The position numbers and the translations under genes were made by a program. A stretch of 16,812 bases of DNA. Origin: Clostridiales bacterium (GTDB taxonomy: Bacteria > Bacillota > Clostridia > Christensenellales > Aristaeellaceae). The DNA lies in contig SFHU01000059.1 of the NCBI GenBank assembly GCA_004555535.1, forward strand, positions 1-16,812, given 5' to 3'. Each line of letters begins with the position of its first letter. Position 1 is the first letter of the stretch. The notes under the pieces were generated by a model. That model searched no databases. It saw only the letters and a program-made list of their open reading frames with translations, and was not told the origin of the DNA. Below, in pieces: positions 10,001 through 16,812 of the stretch.

Positions 10001-13000
10001 TCCTGCCGGCGGTTGTGCCGATCGATCCGCCGATCATGCGTCCGTTGGTCGTGGACGCGGCAGTCACCTCAACGTCTCCGCCGTCCAGCTCGACAAGCAC
10101 GTTGTCCCCGATCAGGGCCCGGGTTTCGCTGCCCGTGAACACCATGGACACAGAGCCCGCCAGCGCCGCCTTCGAGTCCGCGCCCGTCGTGATGGAACCG
10201 GCGATGGACTCGGCGTAGTAGTTCACAGAGGCCAGATAGTTCAGCGTGTCAAACACCTTCATCAGATCGTCCATGCCAAAGGCGATGTCGATTCCGATGA
10301 CGCCGTTCCTGCTGCTTTCCGTATTGATATTGATGATGCCCTTTCTCGACTCTTCCGTCACGTTCGACGTGAACAGCGCAGACCAGTCGAACGGGAACTG
10401 GTAGTCCTTGGAGGAAACGCCCTTCTTTTCGGCGTTCACCCGGAGGCTGCTGGCGTAGATCTTCGCGCCATCTCCGATGCTCGCCTTCAGGGCATTCTCC
10501 GCATAGATCAGCGCAAACGATCCGCCGACGCCCACCTGGCTGCCGCCAGCCGTGAGCGCGCCCGCGCGAACCGCGAGCTTCGACTGATCGATGGCCTCAA
10601 CCAGGATGTCGCCCGCATGGATCACGGCGTTCTCGGCAATGCAGGCATTGCCGCGCGCCTTCGCGATGAGAATCGACACGGCGCCGGCAAAGCCGACCTT
10701 GCCGCCCACGCCGGACACGCTGCCCGCCAGCGCCTGTGCGCCCAGCAGACCGCGATACCGGCCGTCCATGTTCTGCGTAATCGTCGACGTCACGCGGACA
10801 TCGCCGTCGGACTTCTTCGTCGTTTCCTCGCCTGTTGCTTCCACGTCGCCGCTGAGCAGGGCGTTTGCTTCATTGTCGTTGACGGAGACCGCCACGCCGA
10901 CGGAGATGCAGTTGCTGTTGCGCTCCCCCGGCGTCACGGCGGCGCCGCTGCCGGTGGTGCGGTAGTTGGCGCGGTTTTCAGCTGCGACATCCACAGCGGA
11001 TGCGCGCAGCGTTCCGGCGACCTCTGCCGTCGCGATGTGCTCGGTGATGTTCACACCGGCAGCCGCAGCCAGGTTGATCTTCTGGCCGTCGCTGCTCAGC
11101 GGCTGGCCGCTCGCGCCGCCGGCATTGCTCGAGGCCTGCGCCATCGCGTCGGCGGCAGAGCCAGTCGCGGCCGGATTCGTGGGCAGCGTGACGTTCAGTC
11201 GCTGCAGGATCGCCGGCAGAAGCGGCAGTCCGCTGATCGCGCTGGAACCGGTCTGCATAGCCGGGCCGGCGAAGGCATTCAGCTTGGCCACGATCTGGGC
11301 GTTCAGCGAGTTCGCGGGCGCACTCACGCCAATGCTGAGCGCGCCGAGAACGCTGCGCAGCCTCGAAAGATACCGGTCCAGGCTGGCGCCGACAACGGTC
11401 GCCAGGCCGGAGGCTTCATCCTCGTTGGACGTGCAGGCTTCAATGATCGCCTTGCCCGTGACGGTGCCATCTCCCCTGAAGGAGGCCACGACATCGGAGT
11501 TCGCCAGGTTCACGGCCACAGCCGCGCCGACCGCCGCCGTGCCGCCGACTGCGAAGCCGGACGCCGTCGCATAGGTCTGTCCGCGCTGATAGGCGCGCAG
11601 CCACAGATTGGTTTGTTCAAAGGTTGCATCCGCCAGCTCACGGTCCGTCGCGATGATGTCGCCGCCGCTGAGCGTGAGTTTGGTGCCGCTGCCGATGCGC
11701 GCATGAACGATGTTGTCAATCATGGCCAGCGCAACCGACGCATCCACAGAAATGTCCTTCTCCGTGGTGTTGTTCATCGGGAGCGTCGATACCCCGCCAA
11801 CAGCGGGCGTTTCAACATAGACGCCATCGCGCCGCGCCAGCGGATCGCTGCCCGCCACAGACACCGAATCGATGTCGTTGCGCAGCTCTGCAACGACGCT
11901 GAGCGCGCCGGCATTGACATAGCGCATGTCGCCCAGCGTGGCCTTGACCTCGGAGGTAATCGTCGAGATCGCCGCCGAGGCGCCGACGCCCACCGATTTG
12001 CCGCCGCTGGAGCCGCTGCCATTCTTGTTCTTGAGCGCCATGCCGTTCTTGTCGGCGGAGGCGCTGGCCGTCGTGTAAACCTTCTGCGCACCCTGCGCAT
12101 AGATCGTCACCGTATCGAGGACAACGATATCCGCCTCGGACGGCAGAATGATCTTTCCGGAAATCGTCGCGCTGGTACTGCTCTTGATCACGGCAATCGC
12201 CGCGGAGCCGGCCACGCCGACATTCGCCGCGCCGACGCCGGAGATGGCAGACGTGGAAATCAGGTTGCCCACGCCGTCCAGCTCGCCGGGATTGCCGAAG
12301 CGCGCGTTCATGGCGGCAACCACCATCTCCCGGGCCGCATCAAGCGTCAGGCCGCTGGTCATCTTGTACTTGTCAAACAAGGTCTCAAGCTGCACGCTCG
12401 CCGTGCCCGTCAGCAGGCCGAGCAGGAACGCCGGATCCGACAGCGTTTCGGTAAACTCCTTGACCATGCTGTCGGCAAAGTTCTCCATGACGGCGCCGGT
12501 CGTATCCAGCGTCTCCTCTTTGAACTGTGCCGTCAGCATTTTCACAACGAGATCGGTGAACGCCTGCTTGTCCTGCGGATCAAGCTTGGCGTACTCCTCC
12601 GCATATTCGGGATCGGCCGCGAAAAGCTCCTCCAGCGAAGTATAGCCCTTCGAATCCAGAAGCGCCTTGACAAGCAGATCCATGCCCTGAGTATCCGCGA
12701 AGAACTGCATCAGGCCCTGGAATATCTCTTCAACCGTCTTCTTTTTCTTGGCTTCCAGAATATCCGCCATGACGGTCAGCGATTTCGCGCGGATGGTCTG
12801 CGCGCCGATATAGGCGGTATTGCTGTAGCGCACGTAGTTGATCGCGACGCCGACGCCGACGCCCGTGGTGGAGTTGGTCGCGCTCGCATTGGCGGAAATC
12901 ACCGCGTCCGTATCCACAAGGGAGGTCGCCTTGACGTCGCCCCTGGAGTTGACCGTCAGGTCGTCCCCAATGTGCGCCAACGCGTCATTCTGATGAATGT

Positions 13001-16000
13001 TCAGCGCGAGGGCCGCGGCAACCTGCACGCTGCCTTCGGACGTCTGCGCCTTGGGACGGTTGCTCGCCGCGCTGGCGACAGCCGTGGAATTGACGTTCTT
13101 GCTGTTGAGCTTCGAAGACAGCTTCTCGGCCGCCTGGGTATTCTTGTCGGCAATCTTGTCCGCTTCGCCCTCGTTGAACAGATTGCGCATATCATCCCCG
13201 TTGGCATCCAGAGGATAATCGCCGTTCGCAATCATATCATCGTATTGCTGCTGCGTGCTGCCGGTGGTATCCTTGTCGCCGGGCTTGGTCGAGCTGCCCG
13301 CCGTCGGACTGCTCTGCGGAATCGCGCCCTTGGCGCTCGCCAGCACCTTCTGCGTGAAGCGGCTCACGCTGGTCGCGTCGACGAGCACGCCGGCGGAATC
13401 CTCCACGCTGCGCTCCATGGACGCCTTGGCGGAATCATTCAGGATCGCGATGCCAAACGAACCGCCAAAGCCGACGCTGCCGCCCACGGCCGCCGCGTCC
13501 ACCACCATGTTCCGGATCATGCTGCCGTTGGCGCGCACACCGAGCTCGCCGGAGAGCTTCAGCGACTCATCCGCGGCGCCCAGATATGCCTCGGTGGACA
13601 GGCCGCTCACGGACAGCGCGAGCACGGGCACAATCGCCTTGCCGCCGGCCGCACCGGCCGCCGCTTCCACATGCTCCCTGCCCGTATAGTCGGCAAGCAC
13701 GGAGATGGACTGCAGTGCGGCTCCGCCGAAGCGGACGCCATCCTCGATCATGGCCGTCACATCGATGCCGGTCAGGCCGACCGCGATGCCCGCGCCGATA
13801 CCGGTGGAGCTTCCGCCAAAGTTGTTCGCAGGAACGAGCGGGAACTGAATACCCGCGACGGAGAAGCTGCGCCGCGTGCGCTTGCCGGAGGCATCGCCAA
13901 CCGTGACGTAATTGCCGCTGCCGACAGACTCCACGCTCACCGAACCGCCTCCTATATAATAGGAAGCGTTTTTCCCGATCAGCGCATTGGCAACCGTCTT
14001 CGCCAGATGAACTCCGATCGCGCCGCCCAGACCGAAGTCCGCAGTTTCAGGGATATGGCCCGCCTTCACGATGACGGAGGACGCGGTGTATCCCAGATCG
14101 GCATCCACGTCGAGCCCCGCTGCGGTAATCTGACCGTTGACGATTTCGGCCACGGTTTCCTGACCAAACAGCATCACGCCGACGCCAGCGCCAATCGCGT
14201 TGTTGACCGGCTTCACGCCGGTTGCGCCCGTGATGTCGTCAAGCGGCGGGGTCTGATAGAGCGAACCGTCCGCGCGCAGATTGGATACCGTCTCCCCGCG
14301 GGCATTCACGATCAGCGCCTTTGCCGCAGTCACTGCGCCGCTGGTGTTCACGCGCGCCGCAGAGGACGACTGAATGTATCCCAGTCCCAGCGAACCCATC
14401 AGCTGGGTCGTCGTCTGTCCGCCGGCCGTTTCCGGCTCCGCGGACTTGGTTGCGTCAGTAAACAGATTGCCCAGGCTGTTGGAGCCCGTAGCGGCGCTGA
14501 CGATCTTGCCAAAGATGGTCTGGTTTTCCGCCTTCTTCACGCCCAGAACCATTTCGACAAAGGACACCGCCTGGGGCACCGAATAGCTGCCCGTCGAGTC
14601 CGAAGCGGGCACGCTGACAGAAATCGTGTCCGCAAAGATCCGGGAGGCGGAATCCAGCCGGACATGGCCCAACCGGGCGAGAACCGTAGCGTTGTCGAGA
14701 ATCTCGACCTTTGTATCCTGCTGAATGAAGCTGCCCGCGATGAAGACGCCCGACCTGGCCTCAAGCGCAAGAATCATGGAAGGCTTGCCCGTGGCAAAGG
14801 AGGACGTTCTGACAAAGCTGTTCGCAATCAGATCGACGTCGTTCTGCGCCTCCACGCGCGCGTTGCCCTGAACCTTCACCGCGGTGTCGATCATAGACAG
14901 CGCCAGGGAGATGGAGAACTTCGGCACGCCGCTCGCCGCATCCGCAGCCAGCCTTGCGTCGGAGAACGCATCCATCTGAATGCCGGCTCCGGACGTAATC
15001 CGGGCATCCTCCGCCACCGTGACCAGAGCGCTGCCGCTGGTTGCCGCCACAGCGATCGGCACAATCATCTTCAGCGTGCCGTTGGTCGCGTCGATGCTGA
15101 CATTCAGCTCGCTGCCGATGCGCACCGCGCCGAGCGCGTCGATCTGGCCCAGCACGTTCACCGTAGCCTCGCCGAGCTTCAGCACGAAGGGGTTGAATTC
15201 GATGATCCCCGTATCCGGGATGAAGCCCTTGTTCAGCGTGAGGCTTGCCAGCACATCCAGCGCGCCATTGGCCACGATGTGCGCATTCTTCGCAATCTCA
15301 ATCTGACGCTTGCTTTCCGCCTCATAGAGACTGAAATCCGCCGTCATGTTGTTTTCCGGATTCAGATCGTCCGAGACGATGCTGAGCTTGCCGTTCACGA
15401 CCACGTCATCCGTGCCGATGGCATGCAGCAGGATATTCTTGACGACCACATTGCCGGTTACCTCGATGTGTCCGCCGGTGATGACCAGGTTGAAATCAGG
15501 CGCCTGAATCTTCTCGATCTCGATTCGGCCTTCCTTGTCCTCCGCGGACGCGACGATGTTCGTCAGGAGCAGGCCGTCCTCGGGCACGATCAGGAAATCG
15601 CTGATATCCAGGCTCAGCGTGCGGTACGGGTCCTCGTCCTTGACAACCTTCGTGCCATAATCGACGACCTTGTAATTGGTAAAGGACTGCGCCTCCACCG
15701 GCGTCATTCCGCTTTCCAGAAGAACCGTGCGCTTGTTCAGCAGCGAATCGGTAAAGGCGTCCATGCCGCCGGCTGCAATGTCGAACTGCTTTTTGAAGCT
15801 CACCGTCAGCATGTCGTCCAGGACGGTGCGCAGGAAGGTGATCTCCGCCAGCGCGTCGATCGCGATCTCCACATCCGCGCCCACGGTGCTCGCCGTGATG
15901 CGCTTGTCCTCATCGGCATCCTTGTTCAGCTTGCCGGTGATGTGCAGGCGGTCAAAGCCGTCATTGCCCTGCACATTGAGATCCATGCCGCCGATGAAGG

Positions 16001-16812
16001 CAAAGGCCGTCGTGGTATCGATGGTCACCACGTCGTCGCCGCTTCCACCCAGAACATTCAGCGTGGACGGCCGGAAGTCCTTATCGAGGGCAGAGATATG
16101 ATCGACCAGGGCCTGAATGACGTCCTGACCATAGGAGAGCGCGCGGCCGCCGGAGACCTCAATCCTGTCGTTTCCGTCATTGCCCTGAATGGTCGCGTTG
16201 ACAGCGCCGATATCCACGTTGAGTCCATAGGTGATCGCGCCATTCGCATCGAGCTCGCCCATCAGCAGATCCGTGCTGTCAATGAGCTTGATCTTCGCCG
16301 TATCGTTACCCAAACCCAGGTCGATGTTCAGAACCAGCGGCGCAGCGCTCAGCTGATCGTTGATCTGCGCTTCCGTATTCGTCAGAACATCGGTCACCAA
16401 ATTCTGAAGCTCCTGGGGCACGCTGGTCATGTTCTTGATGCTGTCAAAGGAGCTCTTCATGCTGTCGTTGACGCTGAACTCGACTTTGACGGTCGGCTTC
16501 TTCTTGGCCGTGACCGTGACCCTGTCGTCGCCCTTGCCGGTATCGACATGCACCGACTTGGTCACATTGCTCACGTTCATTTCAACCACGTCGTCCTGCG
16601 TCGTGCCATAATAGGTGACACTATCCGCATTCTCGACGTTGACCATGCCGCGGGTGGAAAGATACAGACCCGCCAGCACGATATCCAGGCCCTTGAAATC
16701 GATGTTGATGTTGCCCTCAACGCGCGCGGTTCCATCGCCATTCGCCGTGGCATTTCCGTTCTCATCAAGGGCGTCCTCAGCAACGATGTTGATCTTGATG
16801 TTGCTCTGCGTA
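1..16812 (-). CDS. Giant repetitive surface/secreted beta-strand-repeat protein, interior fragment (both ends missing)
   Basis: One uninterrupted minus-strand frame (codons on coordinates 3k to 3k+2, first full codon 16811-16809, last 5-3) gives about 5,603 residues with no stop. I translated it throughout, and codon phase at checked landmarks from 16.5 kb to 1 kb agrees, so I see no frameshift. The protein is rich in Gly, Ala, Val, Ser, Thr and Asn. Its ten Cys and about twelve Trp are few, and most of the Trp lie near the left end. Much of it is a diverged repeat of roughly 52-60 residues in which a strand of alternating hydrophobics, a Gly-rich turn (AGVGA type), another strand and an IGxGAxI-like turn follow each other. 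Helical and acidic inserts interrupt this pattern. No enzyme motif, membrane segment or signal peptide is visible; N-terminal export and C-terminal anchoring signals would lie outside the window. Known giant proteins of this style are exported adhesins or surface-layer-like proteins, so that role is inferred here. An exact family name cannot be given from sequence reading alone. Confidence 0.93.
1021..1899 (-). other. Irregular beta-strand region with capping-like features
   Basis: Residues about 4971-5263. The strands here are longer and less repetitive: SLTINRSMTIASGTGFHIGD, ISVSGSDITIKAL, GTLTLGEHTG, EVTITNRTDGMMTLMGITV, RVETRGTGDVHVGGLISNRR, NLTAVNSITLINAQ and WTHTLSIENAANIGV. The strand-turn-strand wording resembles the beta-helix part of haemagglutinin-type proteins rather than the AGVGA or YAYA units. 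It appears to be the end of the repetitive shaft. Three Trp (codons near 1.28, 1.19 and 1.13 kb) and one Cys occur here. The assignment to a beta-helix is by pattern only. Confidence 0.5.
1900..7219 (-). repeat. Second repeat family, similar period, with YAYA/VAVA-type strands
   Basis: Residues about 3198-4970. The first units (to about 6.3 kb) still carry Gly-rich turns (IAGVGASVAATVFGG, AAGGVGANGAVAL). Further on these give way to Ala/Asn/Tyr-rich strands such as INTLYAYAQGSF, VVNNVAYARTNV, VAVNIVTANVSG and VNYAYAKSTS, each followed by a turn and a VxVxS/T strand. Counted between equivalent strands near 4.5 kb, units are about 52, 58 and 53 residues, the same period as the block at 7.7-10.2 kb. 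Asn and Ser rise towards the left end (NTNASVNVEKG, NSSSTT). A short helical stretch, GRADAEAWLNEKGDD, lies near 1.93 kb. The units are diverged in DNA. A surface-exposed beta-solenoid is inferred. Confidence 0.7.
7220..7690 (-). other. Large charged insert with a helical start, acidic middle and Cys pair
   Basis: Residues about 3041-3198. The repeat stops after VTVAGGKLTQDT. A helical, charged part follows (LSSEEYEKLSDEEKEAYHEG, then FMNEAFAAGHSAAQEYRR). Next is an acidic, Gly/Ser-rich tract (TETDGEGNAQHSFNAEDGYR, FDAEGSKSEDARGDDF), and finally a short segment with two Cys eleven residues apart (codons at 7269-7271 and 7236-7238), after which the repeat resumes with SSVTSAEDIQVTA. The acidic part looks disordered and the Cys pair could form a disulfide outside the cell. 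This is the second of the two biggest non-beta interruptions in the repeat region. No family is recognised. Confidence 0.6.
7695..10174 (-). repeat. Regular 54-60 residue protein repeats (about 162-180 bp units)
   Basis: Residues about 2213-3039. Successive units can be aligned on a VGxxAxI-like turn: VGDRTKI (near 9.78 kb), VGEAAEI (9.61), VGDDASV (9.45), VGENARL (9.27), LGNDSHA (9.10), VGQKTTV (8.93), VGSGSTI (8.71), MGGMIRA (8.32), IGSGADI (8.16), DEGARIK (7.99) and IGEKNVI (7.84). Unit lengths counted between the early turns are 55, 56, 57, 60 and 54 residues. Each unit then has a VxVxA strand, a second hydrophobic strand, a Gly/Ala/Ser-rich turn such as SAGSAAGVGA, and a strand ending in NxTxA. 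Units are clearly related in protein but diverged in DNA, so they are old duplications. A beta-solenoid is the likely fold (inference). Confidence 0.8.
8600..8692 (-). other. Acidic insert within one repeat unit
   Basis: Residues about 2708-2737. Directly after the VGSGSTILSG turn comes a tract dominated by Asp, Glu, Gly and Ser (GCDESGENESGGDAEAAVEA, then DDDSH), followed by LINVAGGAAVG, where the repeat resumes. It replaces the usual short loop. The end of the insert carries a Ser TCA (8610-8612) and a Leu CTA (8604-8606), two codons otherwise almost absent from this gene. One of the ten Cys residues is here. It is likely an exposed, flexible acidic loop; binding of cations or partners is possible but not shown. 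Confidence 0.65.
10175..10435 (-). other. Aromatic non-repeat insert before the regular repeat block
   Basis: Residues about 2126-2212. The sequence KDYQFPFDWSALFTSNV, then a polar IININTESSRNG turn, then a helix-like MDDLMKVFDTLNYLASVNYY, departs from the repeat pattern. It holds one of the few Trp residues outside the left end. The repeat resumes with the SKAALAGSVSMVF strand. It may be a small inserted subdomain or an elaborated loop of one repeat. No family is recognised. Confidence 0.5.
11070..11400 (-). other. Helical and Pro/Ala-rich linker
   Basis: Residues about 1805-1914. It starts with an amphipathic basic helix (LDRYLSRLRSVLGALSIGV), passes through GLPLLPAILQRLNVTLP, and ends in an Ala/Ser/Gly/Asn-rich low-complexity tract (AQASSNAGGASGQPLSS). 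The beta repeat pattern is absent here and resumes with INLAAAAGVNI. It probably separates two repeat blocks. I see no recognisable domain. The hydrophobic stretches are too short and too interrupted by Pro and Arg to be convincing membrane spans. Confidence 0.5.
12290..12765 (-). other. Charged helix-rich insert of about 155 residues inside the beta repeats
   Basis: Residues about 1350-1507. The segment opens with a Lys run (EAKKKKTVEEIF) and continues as amphipathic, Glu/Lys/Leu/Phe-rich sequence: IFQGLMQFFADTQG, SLEELFAADPEYAEEYAKL, KQAFTDLVVKMLTAQFKEE, NFADSMVKEFTETL and LDAAREMVVAAMNARF. This fits about seven to eight helices with short turns, in sharp contrast to the Gly/Val strands on both sides. 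The repeat resumes at about 12.29 kb (LISTSAISGVGAANVGVAG). The seen facts are the composition and the periodic hydrophobics. An independent folded helical domain displayed from the solenoid is the inference. I do not recognise the family. Confidence 0.65.
12844..12863 (-). repeat. Short GGC-GTC triplet repeat coding Gly-Val
   Basis: A short imperfect hexanucleotide tract codes GVGVGVA in the giant protein, directly after STTG and before the strand INYVRY. The unit is Gly-Val coded by GGC GTC, repeated three times without synonymous variation. This is unusual here, because most repeats in this gene are diverged at DNA level. It is a simple candidate for slippage by multiples of six bases, which would keep the frame. 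Confidence 0.6.
13030..13330 (-). other. Polar low-complexity linker with a short helical patch
   Basis: Residues about 1161-1261. The segment begins with a Ser/Pro/Thr/Gly-rich tract (AIPQSSPTAGSSTKPGDKD), goes through a Gln-rich turn (TQQQYDDM) and an Asp-rich stretch (DANGDDM), then a Lys/Ala/Asn-rich part likely to be helical (AEKLSSKLNSKN). It lacks the alternating hydrophobic pattern of the flanking beta repeats. It is read as a flexible or partly helical linker between solenoid blocks. The DANGDDM stretch resembles a calcium loop but stands alone. Confidence 0.6.
13331..15928 (-). other. Irregular beta-strand region leading into the repeats
   Basis: Residues about 296-1160. The first part (to about 15.3 kb) has mixed helical and strand sequence, including the helix-like stretch around FLRTVLDDMLTVSFKKQF. 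Paired strands follow, such as HIEVTGNVVVKN and ALDVLASLTLNKG, that read like one rung of a beta-helix. From about 14.3 kb the Gly-rich turns appear (IGAGVGVML, FGLGGAIGVHL, IGAGIAVGL, VGGSVGFGGSFGIAIL). They announce the repeat used in the rest of the protein, with looser spacing here. A basic patch, GKRTRRSF, lies near 13.88 kb. I recognise no named domain. Placement as an export-proximal solenoid entry is inference. Confidence 0.5.
15929..16560 (-). other. Asp/Gly-rich segment with five degenerate calcium-binding-like motifs
   Basis: Within the giant protein, residues about 89-295 carry short acidic turns, each followed by a beta strand: GKGDDRV (about 92-98), LGNDTAKI (about 167-174), QGNDGNDRI (209-217), LGGSGDDVV (254-262) and QGNDGFDRL (281-289). 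The fourth is closest to the RTX nonapeptide pattern GGxGxDxUx. The spacing is 27 to 80 residues rather than 9, so this is not a canonical RTX beta-roll. The seen facts are the repeated G-N/D-D turns. Calcium binding is inferred from the resemblance. Asp/Gly-rich turns of this kind are common in giant exported proteins. The segment lies at the N-terminal side of all the other regions in the window. Confidence 0.6.

Noticed and set aside
7695..10174. Tandem DNA repeats or a CRISPR-like array suggested by the 160-180 bp period
   Set aside because: The periodicity exists only in the translated protein; units are not identical in DNA and there are no constant repeats with spacers.
11330..11400. 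Possible membrane segment around RSVLGALSIGV and GLPLLPAIL
   Set aside because: The hydrophobic runs are about 8-11 residues and interrupted by Arg and Pro, too short for a membrane span.
13180..13220. DANGDDM as a dockerin or EF-hand-like calcium loop
   Set aside because: It is a single short match inside a low-complexity linker, without the second half or helices of either family.
13938..13961. Internal AGGAGG seven to eight bases before an in-frame GTG, next to an AT-rich TATTATA stretch on the minus strand
   Set aside because: It codes YYIGGGSV in the middle of a repeat, with continuous protein pattern on both sides; it is most simply a chance match, although a shorter internal start cannot be excluded.
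8539..16611. Many plus-strand frames of 60-200 codons (for example 8539-9051, 10966-11574, 12148-12645)
   Set aside because: They lie opposite the continuous minus-strand gene, have Ala/Pro/Ser/Thr-rich shadow composition, and none shows a convincing ribosome site or a family resemblance.
2531..16783. Minus-strand frames of 60-111 codons in other phases (for example 3023-3358, 11774-12100)
   Set aside because: Arg-rich out-of-frame readings of the giant gene, typical of GC-rich coding sequence; they overlap fully with the real frame.

Overview
The whole 16.8 kb window is the interior of one giant protein-coding gene on the minus strand. Read from the right edge, the frame whose first full codon is at 16811-16809 stays open for about 5,603 codons to the left edge. 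It has no stop, no frameshift and no gap between genes. The real N-terminus lies beyond 16812 and the real C-terminus lies to the left of position 1. I see no RNA gene, promoter, terminator, CRISPR array, insertion sequence or second gene. Every plus-strand reading frame here, including an antisense frame open from 1011 to 8606, is best read as a shadow of this gene.

Layout in protein order (right to left). About 15.93-16.56 kb: an Asp/Gly-rich part with five GDD/GND-type motifs that resemble degenerate calcium-binding repeats. About 13.33-15.93 kb: irregular beta-strand sequence grading into Gly/Ala/Val-rich repeats. About 13.03-13.33 kb: a polar linker. About 12.29-12.77 kb: a charged, helix-rich insert. 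About 11.07-11.40 kb: a helical/Pro-Ala linker. About 10.18-10.44 kb: a short aromatic, non-repeat insert. About 7.70-10.18 kb: the most regular repeats, 54-60 residues per unit, interrupted at 8.60-8.69 kb by an acidic insert. About 7.22-7.69 kb: a second large charged insert that ends in a Cys pair. About 1.9-7.22 kb: a second repeat family of similar period, with YAYA/VAVA-type strands in place of AGVGA turns. About 1.0-1.9 kb: irregular beta sequence. About 1-1.0 kb: a Trp-richer, non-repetitive part whose last 250 bp are visibly AT-richer.

The composition (Gly, Ala, Val, Ser, Thr, Asn dominant; ten Cys in about 5,600 residues) and the repeat pattern fit a secreted or surface-anchored repetitive beta-solenoid or beta-strand-repeat protein. 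The giant adhesin-like proteins of some Gram-negative and gut bacteria are of this kind. Function is inference: adhesion, surface coat or cell-cell contact are the usual suggestions, and no catalytic motif is visible. The organism is a bacterium with a GC-rich genome (about 60% GC by eye; Leu CTG/CTC, Ile ATC and Lys AAG preferred; TTA, CTA and TCA almost never used). I cannot assign a phylum with confidence. Residue numbers below are counted within the window, with residue 1 at 16811-16809.
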